From contig NZ_NFKI01000015.1 of assembly GCF_002160305.1 (NCBI RefSeq), forward strand, positions 1 to 64,000: 64,000 nucleotides of DNA. Direction: 5' to 3'. A program made the translations under genes and the position numbers. The notes under the pieces are model-generated. The model did no database searches and was not told the DNA's origin. It worked only from the letters and a program-made list of their open reading frames with translations. The number at the start of each line of letters is the position of its first letter. Within the stretch, counting starts at the first letter, position 1. Source of the stretch: Pseudoflavonifractor sp. An184. GTDB lineage: Bacteria > Bacillota > Clostridia > Oscillospirales > Oscillospiraceae. Below, piece after piece: positions 24,227 to 32,307 of the stretch.

Positions 24227-25183
24227 ATGCTGATGCTCAAAGAGATGGAATATGTCTACGCGGTGTATGAGGAGCAGAGCTTCTCCAAGGCCGCCCGGAA
24301 GCTCTATCTGTCCCAGCCCGCCCTGAGCGCGGCGGTGCGCCGGGCGGAGGCGGAGATCCACACCCCCATCTTCGACCGCAGCACCAACCCCATCCGCCTG
24401 ACGGCGGCGGGGGCCTACTACATCGACGCGGTCAAGCGCATCCTGGACATCCGGCAGGAGATGGAGTCCTACTTCGATGCCCTGGCCGGGGAGTGCCGGG
24501 GGAGCGTCCGGGTGGGGGCGGCCTCCTTCTTCTGCGCCCATGTGCTGCCCGATATCGCGGAGGAGTTTCAGCGTCAGTACCCCGCCTGGCGGGCCAGCAT
24601 GCTGGAGGTGAACGCCCCCGACCTGTACCCCTGCCTCCAGTCCGGCACCATCGACCTGAGTCTGAGCGTGGAGGCGGCCGACCCCCGCCTGTTCCACTCC
24701 ACCGTCTGGCATGAGGAGCAGATTCTCCTGGCCGTCCCCGCCGCCTTTTCGGTGAACCGGGGGCTGGAGGCCTTCCAGCTCACCGCCGCCCAGGTGCGGG
24801 AGGGGGTCCATCTCCAGGAAAATTTCCCGGCGGTGGACCTGTCCCGCTTCGCCCAGGAGCCCTTCCTGCTGCTCAAGCAGGGAAACGACCTGAACCAGCG
24901 GGCGTACAAGCTGTGCCGGAACGCGGGCTTCCGCCCCAAGACCGTCCTGGAGCTGGACCAGCTGCTCACCGCCTGCTGCATCGCCCGGGACGGCAAGGGG
25001 TGCACCTTCCTGCGGGACGGCATGGCCCGGTTCCTGGAGGACGGCGGGCGGCTGGTCTACTACAAGCTGGGGGACCCCGCCGCCCACCGGCCGGTGATGC
25101 TGGCCTGGCGGAAGTCGGCGGAGCTGTCCCGCCCCGCCAAGGCCCTGCTGGAGTTTCTCACCGGAACACAGCCGCAGGCGTAG
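24227..25183 (+). CDS. LysR family transcriptional regulator
   Basis: A 318-residue regulator with N-terminal winged helix-turn-helix (YVYAVYEEQSFSKAARKLYLSQPALSAAVRRAE, abbreviated, residues about 8-45) and a periplasmic-binding-like effector domain from about residue 90 (GSVRVGAASFFCAHVLPDIAEEF). It is divergent from the aminotransferase-RidA operon with a dyad between them, so it probably controls that operon in response to an amino-acid-like ligand. GAGAGGAG lies before the ATG. Confidence 0.93.
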   Translation: MLMLKEMEYVYAVYEEQSFSKAARKLYLSQPALSAAVRRAEAEIHTPIFDRSTNPIRLTAAGAYYIDAVKRILDIRQEMESYFDALAGECRGSVRVGAASFFCAHVLPDIAEEFQRQYPAWRASMLEVNAPDLYPCLQSGTIDLSLSVEAADPRLFHSTVWHEEQILLAVPAAFSVNRGLEAFQLTAAQVREGVHLQENFPAVDLSRFAQEPFLLLKQGNDLNQRAYKLCRNAGFRPKTVLELDQLLTACCIARDGKGCTFLRDGMARFLEDGGRLVYYKLGDPAAHRPVMLAWRKSAELSRPAKALLEFLTGTQPQA

Positions 25184-25217
25184 AAGGCCAGGCTCTGATG
25201 GAGAAAGTGAGGTACAG

Positions 25218-25583
25218 ATGAAATTCGGCACAAAAATTCTTGCCCTCCTTGCGGCAGTCATACTGGCAGTAGGCGGCTTTTCCGCCGGGAGATACGCAGA
25301 GAATCAGGAAAATATGCAGACCCGGCAGCAGCGGTGCCGCATGCTGATTGGATTTGCTGTGGATAAGGCGGAATCTGAGGACCTCAGCGATCCGGACACC
25401 ATGGAGGCGCTGATCAGCAACGTCTATGCGGCATATTACTACTGTGACGAACCCGCCGCCGCCGAACAGCTGCACGACCTCTGGAACACATTGATCTTTG
25501 AGCCGGAAACTTACACCGGCGGGGAGGAGGTCCTGGCTGAGGCGCTGCAAGGCGTCGCCCACTCGGTGGGAACGGCCCCATGA
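25218..25583 (+). CDS. Small membrane-anchored or exported protein, unknown
   Basis: 121 residues. An N-terminal hydrophobic segment (KILALLAAVILAVGGFSAGRYA, abbreviated in meaning: residues about 6-26) is a signal anchor, followed by an acidic helical domain with DPDTMEALISNVYAAYYYCDEPAAAEQLHDLWNTL-type heptads (residues 50-85). No family recognised. It lies 34 bases after the LysR gene and could be cotranscribed; a terminator follows. Confidence 0.7.
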   Translation: MKFGTKILALLAAVILAVGGFSAGRYAENQENMQTRQQRCRMLIGFAVDKAESEDLSDPDTMEALISNVYAAYYYCDEPAAAEQLHDLWNTLIFEPETYTGGEEVLAEALQGVAHSVGTAP

Positions 25584-25627
25584 CCTGCCCGGGCTGCGGG
25601 CAGGGACCGGCGCTTTCCCCTATGAAT

Positions 25628-25677
25628 GAAAACGAGGGATGTCCCGCCATTCCGGCGGCGGACATCCCTCGTTTTTC
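25628..25677. terminator. Bidirectional terminator
   Basis: GAAAACGAGGGATGTCC - loop - GGACATCCCTCGTTTTTC between convergent genes; perfect long stem with A- and T-runs. Confidence 0.92.
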
Positions 25678-25696
25678 ACGATGCGCCCGGGCTCTG

Positions 25697-26281
25697 CTAT
25701 ACCAGCTGATACAGCAGCCCCTGCTTCTGGGAGTACCACAGGAGCATCCCGTGGTTTCTCCCCGGAATGCGGGTCTGGAGGTCCCACTCCGGGTACTGCT
25801 TCACCACCTGGAGCCGGTCCCCGGTGGCGAAGGCCACAAAGGAGACGTAGTCCTCCTTGCGCATGGGGTGGTCTCCGGTGACGTACCAGTCGTTCTCCAC
25901 CCCCTCCACGGTGAGCTTCTCCTCCTCACGGGCCTTCCGGGGCTCCAGGGGAGCGAGCTTCCGGCCGCAGCAGGATACCTCCGCCGCACCGGTGCAGAAT
26001 GTGAGCCCGCCGCACACCGGGCAGGCGTAATAGGTCATCTTTTTCATATTGCCTCCTACCATCTCATTGGGGGCCAGGTCCCCCTGGAGCAGCTTTTCCA
26101 GGTCCACTCCAAAGAGCCGGGACAGCTGGGGCAGAAAGGACACGTCTGGGCACCCCAGGCCGCGCTCCCATTTGCTCACCGCCTTGTCGGTGACCCCCAG
26201 GGCCTCCGCCAGCTCCCGCTGCGTCATGCCGGCCTCCCGGCGCAGCGCCCGGATCAGGCTCCCCAGCTTTGTGTTGTCCAT
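25697..26281 (-). CDS. XRE-type regulator with zinc-ribbon-like C-terminal domain
   Basis: 194 residues. About 5-60 form an XRE helix-turn-helix (LGSLIRALRREAGMTQRELA, VTDKAVSKWERGLGCPDVSFL). About 80-108 hold cysteines in CPVCGG...SCCG that look metal-binding, followed by a beta-rich C-terminal domain ending GMLLWYSQKQGLLYQLV. This HTH plus zinc-ribbon arrangement is common in Clostridia. The start at 26281 has a G-rich ribosome site; an open frame upstream has no domain. DNA target and signal unknown. Confidence 0.88.
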   Translation of the reverse strand: MDNTKLGSLIRALRREAGMTQRELAEALGVTDKAVSKWERGLGCPDVSFLPQLSRLFGVDLEKLLQGDLAPNEMVGGNMKKMTYYACPVCGGLTFCTGAAEVSCCGRKLAPLEPRKAREEEKLTVEGVENDWYVTGDHPMRKEDYVSFVAFATGDRLQVVKQYPEWDLQTRIPGRNHGMLLWYSQKQGLLYQLV

Positions 26282-26367
26282 CTCAAAATCCCCCCCCTTG
26301 TTCCCTGACAGCATACCAGAAAACCGCCCCCGCCGCAAGAAACGCTCCGTAGAGTTTTCTCTCCTCC

Positions 26368-27753
26368 TCAGCCCAGCAGGGCGGCCAGCTCCTCCAGCCC
26401 CCGGGCCATCTGCTCCGGGTCCAGGGCCGGGTAGTTGACGATCAGCGTGTGGGGCGGCGCGCTGCCCTCCCGGTGCTGGTAGTCGGTTAAAAAGGACAGG
26501 CGGACTCCCCGCTCCGCCGCCAGCCCGGCCAGCTCCCGGTCGGGCCGGTGGGTCTCCAGCTCCAGCAGGAAGTGGAGCCCGGCCTCTTGGTGGAGAATCC
26601 GGCACCGCCCCGCCAGGGGGCTGGCCTGGATGGCCGCCGCCACCCGGTCCCGCCGGTCCCGGTAAAAGACCCGCATCCGGTTCAGGTGGGCGTCGAAGTA
26701 CCCCTCGCTCAAGAAGAGGGCCAGGGTGTACTGCTCGATGGCCGGGACGGTGCAGGAGTAGAAGCCCAGCCGGTCCCGGTAGCGATCCAGCAGGGCGGGA
26801 GGGAGCACCAGATAGCCGATGCGCAGGGAGGGGGCCAGGGAGCGGGAGAAGGTGTTCATGTAGAGGACCCGACCGCTCTGGTCGATGCTCTGCATGGGGG
26901 GGATGGGGCGGCCGGAGAAGCGGAACTCGCTGTCGTAGTCGTCCTCGATCAGGTACCGGTCCCCCGCCTGGGCCCACCGAAGCATGGCCTGCCGCCGGGA
27001 GATGGGGGTGACCGCCCCGGTGGGAAACTGGTGGTTGGGGGAGAGGTGGAGCACCTGGACGCCGCTCCCCTCCAGCGCCTCCGGCGGCACCCCCGCCCCG
27101 TCCACCGGGAGGAAGCGGCACTCCGCCTCATTGAGGGCGTAGACCCGCCCCGCCTTGGAGTAGCCCGGGTCCTCCAGGCCGTAGACCCGCTCCCGCCCCA
27201 GCAGCTGGACCAGCAGGTTGTACAGGTACTCCGCCCCCGCCCCCACCACGATCTGCTCGGGGGAGACCTGGATGCCCCGCAGCTCGTAGAGGTGCCGGGC
27301 CAGGGCCCGGCGCAGCTCGGACACCCCGCTGTGGGGAACGGCCCGCAGCAGGGCGGGGCCCCGCTCGGTGAGCACCCGGCGGGTCAGCTTGGCCCACACG
27401 GAGAAGGGGAAGCCCTCGATGCCGCTCCCCACCCCCCGCAGGTCCAGGAGCCAGCGCCGCTCCGGCGCCGTCTGGACCGGGGCCGGAGGGGGAGGGGGGC
27501 TCTGCCGGGTCTCCACCTGGGCCACATAGCAGCCCGACCGCTCCCTTGAGGTCAGGTAGCCCTCCGCCAGCAGCTGGGCGTAGGCGTTCTCCACCGTCAC
27601 CACCGCCGTCCCCAAATGGGCGGCCAGGGCCCGCTTGGAGGGCAGCTTCTCCCCCGCCGCCAGGCGGCCGGACAGGATGTCCCCCTTGATGCAGCGGTAC
27701 AGATAGTCATAGCGGGGCAGGTCCCCCCGCCGCTCCAAATCGTAGGTCAGCAT
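26368..27753 (-). CDS. MocR/PdxR-type regulator (GntR HTH plus aminotransferase domain)
   Basis: 461 residues: N-terminal GntR winged helix at about 10-80 (LYRCIKGDILSGRLAAGEKLPSKRALA.. abbreviated; VTVENAYAQLLAEGYL), then a fold-type I aminotransferase-like domain with YLIEDDYDSEFRF and the PLP-lysine region NTFSRSLAPSLRIGYL. In this last segment the usual SFSK Lys is replaced: the sequence reads TFSRSLAP, so Schiff-base formation with PLP is doubtful. MocR proteins of the PdxR branch control vitamin B6 genes; the divergent ECF gene fits this. Confidence 0.88.
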   Translation of the reverse strand: MLTYDLERRGDLPRYDYLYRCIKGDILSGRLAAGEKLPSKRALAAHLGTAVVTVENAYAQLLAEGYLTSRERSGCYVAQVETRQSPPPPPAPVQTAPERRWLLDLRGVGSGIEGFPFSVWAKLTRRVLTERGPALLRAVPHSGVSELRRALARHLYELRGIQVSPEQIVVGAGAEYLYNLLVQLLGRERVYGLEDPGYSKAGRVYALNEAECRFLPVDGAGVPPEALEGSGVQVLHLSPNHQFPTGAVTPISRRQAMLRWAQAGDRYLIEDDYDSEFRFSGRPIPPMQSIDQSGRVLYMNTFSRSLAPSLRIGYLVLPPALLDRYRDRLGFYSCTVPAIEQYTLALFLSEGYFDAHLNRMRVFYRDRRDRVAAAIQASPLAGRCRILHQEAGLHFLLELETHRPDRELAGLAAERGVRLSFLTDYQHREGSAPPHTLIVNYPALDPEQMARGLEELAALLG

Positions 27754-27772
27754 GGCCGTTCCTTTCTGGCCC

Positions 27773-27795
27773 TATCAAAAAATATTATTTTGATA
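27773..27795. promoter_or_regulatory. Candidate MocR operator
   Basis: Inverted repeat TATCAAAA - 7 bases - TTTTGATA between the divergent MocR-type gene and the ECF S-component gene. Confidence 0.55.
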
Positions 27796-27879
27796 CTTTT
27801 TTTAAGGTCAGATATCATTAAAATACAGGACAGAACAAATGTCAACCCCCGGCCGGGACGGCATGAAAGGAGAATCCCT

Positions 27880-28401
27880 ATGACCGATCAAAAGCTGAGA
27901 AAACTGGTCCTGGCGGCCCTGTTTGCCGCCCTGACCACAGTGATGACCATGGTGATCCGCATCCCGTCCCCCATGTCCGGCTATGTGAATCTGGGGGACT
28001 GCGCGGTCCTCCTGTCCGCCTGGATTCTGGGTCCCGGACTGGGCTGCGCGGCGGCCGGGATCGGCTCCATGCTGGCCGATCTGCTGGGCTACCCCCTGTA
28101 CGCGCCGGGGACCCTGGTGGTGAAGGGGCTGATGGCCCTGGCGGCCGGACTGCTGTTCCGCCGGCTCCGCCGGGGGGAGAGCTCTCACGCCCTCCCCGCT
28201 CTGCTGGCCAGCGGCGCGGCAGGGGAGGCGGTGATGGTGGCGGGCTACTTCCTCTATGAGGCCGCCCCCATCCCGGTGGGCCTGGGGCTGGGGGCCCTGG
28301 CCAACGTCTCCTTCAACCTGGTGCAGGGGGTGTTTGGACTGGCGTCCGCCGGAGCGGTCTATCTGGCCCTGTTCCGCACCCGGGCGCTGGCCCGCCTGTA
28401 A
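27880..28401 (+). CDS. ECF transporter S component, possibly vitamin B6-related
   Basis: 173-residue integral membrane protein with six hydrophobic segments. RKLVLAALFAALTTVMTMVIRIP, GYVNLGDCAVLLSAWILGPG and MLADLLGYPLYAPGTLVVKG are typical of small ECF substrate-binding subunits (COG4720-like). Such proteins capture a vitamin and work with shared EcfA/EcfT units. AAAGGAG precedes the ATG at 27880. Divergence from a MocR/PdxR-type regulator suggests a pyridoxine-type substrate; this is inference. Confidence 0.8.
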   Translation: MTDQKLRKLVLAALFAALTTVMTMVIRIPSPMSGYVNLGDCAVLLSAWILGPGLGCAAAGIGSMLADLLGYPLYAPGTLVVKGLMALAAGLLFRRLRRGESSHALPALLASGAAGEAVMVAGYFLYEAAPIPVGLGLGALANVSFNLVQGVFGLASAGAVYLALFRTRALARL

Positions 28402-28411
28402 GCGGCTCGGT

Positions 28412-28459
28412 TTACGCCGTCCGCCTGTCTGGTTTCAGACGGGCGGGCGGCGTTTTTTG
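28412..28459 (+). terminator. Rho-independent terminator
   Basis: ACGCCGTCCGCCTGTCT - GGTTTC - AGACGGGCGGGCGGCGT followed by TTTTTGA, after the ECF gene. Confidence 0.88.
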
Positions 28460-28540
28460 ATTTGAAGGGGGAGGTTTCGCCGCGCAGAGGGGCGGACGGG
28501 AAAAAACTCCGGCCAAACCCGGGCGCGGCGCGCTTTTTCG

Positions 28541-28569
28541 TTGCTTTTTATGGCGGTTTGGTGTAAACT
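28541..28569 (+). promoter_or_regulatory. Promoter of zinc-ribbon protein and punA genes
   Basis: TTGCTT (28541-28546), 17-base spacer, TAAACT (28564-28569). Confidence 0.65.
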
Positions 28570-28616
28570 AAGGCGAACCAATTTTTTCATGCCAGTCCAG
28601 AAAGGAGCGCGTGACC

Positions 28617-29009
28617 ATGGACGACAAGGTGAGGGAACTGCTGGACCGGGTGCGGGACACCGCGGTGGGCGCCGCGGACGCGGCCAATCAGACCGCCCGG
28701 GCGGCCGGAAAGAAGGCCGGCCAGATGGTGGACGTAGCCAAGCTGAACGTACAGCTCTTTGACCTGAACGGAGAATTCAACGACGTGCTGCGCCAGCTGG
28801 GCCAGGTGATGTACGACACCCACCGGGGCCAGGCGGAGGACGGGGAGCAGATCACCGCCCTGCTGGACCGGGCCGACGAACTCAGCGAGAAGACCGCCGA
28901 GCTGAAGGAGCGCATCGCCGCCCTGCGCCAGGCCAGGATCTGCCCCGCCTGCGGCGCGGCGTGCGGCCGGGACGACCAGTTCTGCCGCCGGTGCGGCGGA
29001 AGCCTGTAA
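28617..29009 (+). CDS. Helical protein with C-terminal zinc ribbon
   Basis: 130 residues. About 1-105 are predicted helix, Ala/Lys/Glu-rich with coiled-coil character (residues 5-40 and 75-105). The C terminus ICPACGAACGRDDQFCRRCG has two Cys pairs forming a zinc ribbon. Proteins of this plan are frequent in Clostridia, with no assigned role. An AAAGGAG site serves the ATG at 28617. The purine phosphorylase gene follows after 11 bases, so they are probably cotranscribed. Confidence 0.82.
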   Translation: MDDKVRELLDRVRDTAVGAADAANQTARAAGKKAGQMVDVAKLNVQLFDLNGEFNDVLRQLGQVMYDTHRGQAEDGEQITALLDRADELSEKTAELKERIAALRQARICPACGAACGRDDQFCRRCGGSL

Positions 29010-29020
29010 AGGAGCGCCCG

Positions 29021-29845
29021 ATGGAATTTACCATGGAGCAATACCGGGAGAGCGCCGGCTTCCTGCGGGAGCGGCTGGGGGACTTCGCGCCGAAGATCGC
29101 CATGGTGCTGGGCTCCGGCCTGGGCTATCTGGGGGATCAGGTGGAGCGCCCCATTTTTGTGGACTACCGGGATATCCCCCACTTCAAGGCCTCCACCGCC
29201 CCCGGACACAAGGGGCGGCTGGTGTTCGGCTTCCTGGAGGGACAGCCGGTGGCCGTGATGCAGGGGCGGATGCACCACTACGAGGGGTACTCCTATGAGG
29301 AGGTCACCTACGCGGTGCGGGTGCTCCGCCTGCTGGGGTGCGAGACTCTGGTGGTCACCAACGCCGCCGGCTGTGTCAACACCAGCTGGCAGGCGGGGGA
29401 CCTGATGCTCATTACCGACCACATCAAGCTGTTCTCCGTCTCCCCCCTGCGGGGAGAGAACCTGCCCGAGTTCGGAACCCGCTTCCCGGACGCCTCCCGC
29501 CTGTACACCCCCCGGCTCCAGGAGCTGGCCCGGGAGACGGCGGCGGAGCTGGGCATCCCTCTGCGGGAGGGGGTCTACTTCTACTGCTACGGCCCCCAGT
29601 ACGAGACCCCCGCCGAGGTCCGGGCCGCCCGCATTCTGGGGGGTGACGCGGTGGGCATGTCCACCGCCCCCGAGGTGGTGGCGGCCGGACACTGCGGCAT
29701 GGAGGTGCTGGGGCTCACCCTGCTCTCCAACATGGCCGCGGGTATTCTGGACCAGCCCCTCTCCGAGCAGGAGGTGCTGGACGCCGCCGAGGCGGCCAGA
29801 GAGAAGTTCTCCGGGCTCATTCGGGCGTGTCTGAGGAAAATGTGA
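29021..29845 (+). CDS. punA: Purine-nucleoside phosphorylase, trimeric type
   Basis: Phosphorolysis of inosine and guanosine to base plus ribose-1-phosphate. 274 residues with the phosphate-binding segments AMVLGSGLG and APGHKGRLVFG, the MQGRMHHYEGYS motif, VVTNAAGCVNTSW and the specificity segment FYCYGPQYETPAEVRA..GDAVGMSTAPEVVAA (abbreviated), all as in the low-mass trimeric class. AAAGGAG precedes the ATG at 29021. A second ATG at 29033 is less likely. With the deaminase-like gene at 30944 it suggests purine or methylthioadenosine salvage. Confidence 0.95.
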   Translation: MEFTMEQYRESAGFLRERLGDFAPKIAMVLGSGLGYLGDQVERPIFVDYRDIPHFKASTAPGHKGRLVFGFLEGQPVAVMQGRMHHYEGYSYEEVTYAVRVLRLLGCETLVVTNAAGCVNTSWQAGDLMLITDHIKLFSVSPLRGENLPEFGTRFPDASRLYTPRLQELARETAAELGIPLREGVYFYCYGPQYETPAEVRAARILGGDAVGMSTAPEVVAAGHCGMEVLGLTLLSNMAAGILDQPLSEQEVLDAAEAAREKFSGLIRACLRKM

Positions 29846-30676
29846 GGTTTTAGCAGGGGATTTCGCCGCCTGCGGGCGGCGAGTTCCTTTGCCCATGGCG
29901 GCTCGTCGTCGCAAAGTCCACTCCACTCCGTTTCCGCCTGGCGGCGAAAACTGCGTTCGTTCCCTTGCTCCTCCTCTTCCCGGCGAACCCGCTTCGCTGG
30001 GCTTCGCCGGGAGTAACGAGGGATTGGGCAAAACGCACCGGGGACGGCTCAAGGTGGGCACTCCGTGCCCACATTCGCCTTTCCCCGGACCCCTATTACG
30101 GGGGTTACCCCTTGGGCCAGACAGAAACCTTCCGGCGCGCAAAATCTGAGTGGCAATCTAAATTCCTGCCGGGCCACTGGGTCCTGGGTTTGCAAAAATT
30201 GCAATTGGTGCGGTTCCAATTTTGCGCCTGACTTTGCCGAACCAACACTCCCGGTGCTGGATACGCCGTAGGGGCGACCCTTGCGGTCGCCCGAGATGGA
30301 TGCGGAATCGGGTTTCGGTTCCCTTTGTAGGGGCGGCTATCAGCCGCCCGCAAGCCTTCCCCCTCCAAGGGGGAAGGACGATTCCCCCTATCAGGGGGAA
30401 ATGTCCCGGAGGGACAAAAGGGGTAGGGGGGCCCGAAGGGCCGGATGAGGGTGACTTCTTGATATGCACCGCCCCGGCGGGAGCCCCAAGGGGTTCCCCT
30501 ACGCAAAATTGAAACCGTTCCGGCCCTGTCGCAGGGGAGGGGCTGAAGGTGAATTGCCCCGAAAGGCCAAGAGAAGGGGCCTGGGCCATTGGCTTCTTTC
30601 TGGGCATCCAGAAAGAAGCCCGCCGTCCGCAGACAGCGAAACGCCCCCGCCGGTCTGAAACTCAGGAGGGATTTTC
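29846..30676. repeat. Gene-free tract of short palindromes
   Basis: 831 bases with no supportable gene, made largely of short hairpins: CGCCGCC/GGGCGGCG (29869-29886), a CCCGGCGAA/TTCGCCGGG stem (about 29979-30013), TGGGCAC/GTGCCCA (30055-30071), GGGCGACC/GGTCGCCC (about 30271-30291), GGGCGGCT/AGCCGCCC (about 30331-30349), CCTTCCCCCT/AGGGGGAAGG (about 30355-30377), TTCCCCCT/AGGGGGAA (about 30383-30401) and GTCCC/GGGAC, ending with TTCTTTCTGG/CCAGAAAGAA (about 30595-30619). Two begin with GTAGGGGCG, a form seen again at 55738-55800. Confidence 0.7.
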
Positions 30677-30934
30677 GTGCTCACCATCTTCAACCGCGCG
30701 GAGCTTCTCATCACCTACGACCTCGCCCGCTTCTGCCAGGTGCGGGACGCCCTGGAGGCGGCGGGGATCGACTTTACTTGCAAAGTCAGAAACCGTACCA
30801 GTCCCACCATGACGGCGTCCGGCAGCCGGGAGCGGTTTAGAAACGCAAATATCCGGCACGACGCCCATATGGAGTACCGCCTGTTTGTCCACCGGGACCA
30901 ACTGGACTGGGCGCAAACTTTTTTGAAGCAATAG
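30677..30934 (+). CDS. Small conserved-looking protein, unknown function
   Basis: 85 residues from a GTG start with AGGAGGG 6 bases upstream. The pattern LTIFNRAELLITYDLARFCQVRDALEAAGID followed by short strands and YRLFVHRDQLDWAQTFL (abbreviated) resembles small ferredoxin-like proteins of the DUF2007 type, which have a 'signal transducing' label but no known job. The gene lies 9 bases before the amidohydrolase, in the same direction. Confidence 0.7.
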   Translation: MLTIFNRAELLITYDLARFCQVRDALEAAGIDFTCKVRNRTSPTMTASGSRERFRNANIRHDAHMEYRLFVHRDQLDWAQTFLKQ

Positions 30935-30943
30935 GAGCAATTC

Positions 30944-32257
30944 ATGTCTGTTTTATTTGAGCATGTCACCGCCGTCACCATGGATGAGGAGCGGCGGATT
31001 TTAAAGGACGCCTATGTGGCGGTGGAGGGGAGCAGGATCGCCTCCGTGGGGACCCAGCGCCCCCAGGGGGCGTTTGACCGGGTGATCGACGGCGCCGGCA
31101 AGGTGCTGATGCCCGGCTTTGTGAACGCCCACACCCACCTGCCCATGACCCTCATGCGGGGGTACGGCGGGGGCCAGGACCTTCAGCACTGGCTGAACGA
31201 CTTCATTTTCCCCGCCGAGGCCAAGCTGGACCAGCGGGCGGTGGCCGCCGGGACCGGCCTGGGCCTGGCGGAGATGATCGCCTCGGGGGTCACCTGTGTG
31301 GCAGACATGTATATGAAGACGGGGACCATCGCCCGGCAGATCGTGGAGGCGGGCATCTCCGCCAACCTGTCCTGCGGGGGGGTGTATTTCGGCGCCCCGG
31401 AGGACTTCTCCCCTGAAACCTGCGGCGACTGCCGGAACCAGATCGCGCTGACTGAGGAGTGGCACGGCGCCAATGACGGACAGATCCTGGTGGACGCCTC
31501 CGTCCACGCCGAGTACACCTCCAACCCGCCGCTGTGGAGGTGGATGGCGGACTACGCCATGGAGCACCGCCTCAATATGCATGTCCACGTGTCTGAGACG
31601 GCCTCAGAGCACCAGGCGTGTCTGGAGCGGTGGGGCAGGACGCCGACCCAGGTTCTGGACCAGTACGGGGTGTGGGACAGCGGGAGGGCTCTGGCCGCCC
31701 ACTGTGTGTACACCACGCCGGAGGACTGGGCCATCATGTCGAAAAAGCACGTCTCCTGCGTCCACAACCCCTGGTCCAATCTGAAGCTGGGCTCCGGGGT
31801 GGCCCCCGTCCCGGATATGCTTCGGGCGGGGGTGAACGTGGCCCTGGGCACCGACGGCATGTCCTCCCACAACAGCGCCGACCTGTTTTCCGATGTGAAG
31901 CTGGCCGCCTGCCTCCAGGCCGGGGTGCGCCGGGACCCCATGGCCCTGTCCGCCTGTCAGGCCCTGGAGATGGCCACGGTGAACGGGGCGGAGGCCCTGG
32001 GCCGGGACACAGGGGTCATCGCCCCGGGCAAGACGGCCGACCTGATCCTGGTGGACTTCTCCGCCCCCAACCTGACCCCCTGCCACGACGTGGCGGAAAA
32101 TCTGGTCTATGCCGCCCACGGCTCCAACGTGGACATGAATATGGCCCGGGGGAAGGTCATATATGAGAAGGGGGAGTTTTTCACCCTGGACCTGGAGCGC
32201 ATCCGGTACGAGGTGGAGCGCTATGCCCTCCCTCTGCTCTTTGGCTCCAACGCCTGA
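30944..32257 (+). CDS. mtaD: Amidohydrolase, SAH/MTA-deaminase-like
   Basis: Metal-dependent TIM-barrel deaminase, 437 residues. Metal ligands appear in PGFVNAHTHLPMTLMRGYG (HxH), MHVHVSE, AHCVY and the Asp of ALGTDGMSSHNSADLF. The C-terminal GVIAPGKTADLILVDF completes the small beta domain. This is the 5-methylthioadenosine / S-adenosylhomocysteine deaminase group; relatives in the ATZ/TRZ family act on other aminopurines or triazines. Near punA, a purine or methionine-cycle salvage role fits. The exact substrate is inferred. Confidence 0.88.
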   Translation: MSVLFEHVTAVTMDEERRILKDAYVAVEGSRIASVGTQRPQGAFDRVIDGAGKVLMPGFVNAHTHLPMTLMRGYGGGQDLQHWLNDFIFPAEAKLDQRAVAAGTGLGLAEMIASGVTCVADMYMKTGTIARQIVEAGISANLSCGGVYFGAPEDFSPETCGDCRNQIALTEEWHGANDGQILVDASVHAEYTSNPPLWRWMADYAMEHRLNMHVHVSETASEHQACLERWGRTPTQVLDQYGVWDSGRALAAHCVYTTPEDWAIMSKKHVSCVHNPWSNLKLGSGVAPVPDMLRAGVNVALGTDGMSSHNSADLFSDVKLAACLQAGVRRDPMALSACQALEMATVNGAEALGRDTGVIAPGKTADLILVDFSAPNLTPCHDVAENLVYAAHGSNVDMNMARGKVIYEKGEFFTLDLERIRYEVERYALPLLFGSNA

Positions 32258-32307
32258 TTTTGATTCCCTCTCTCTTAACTCCTATCTCAACCTAAGGAGG
32301 TCTCCGA

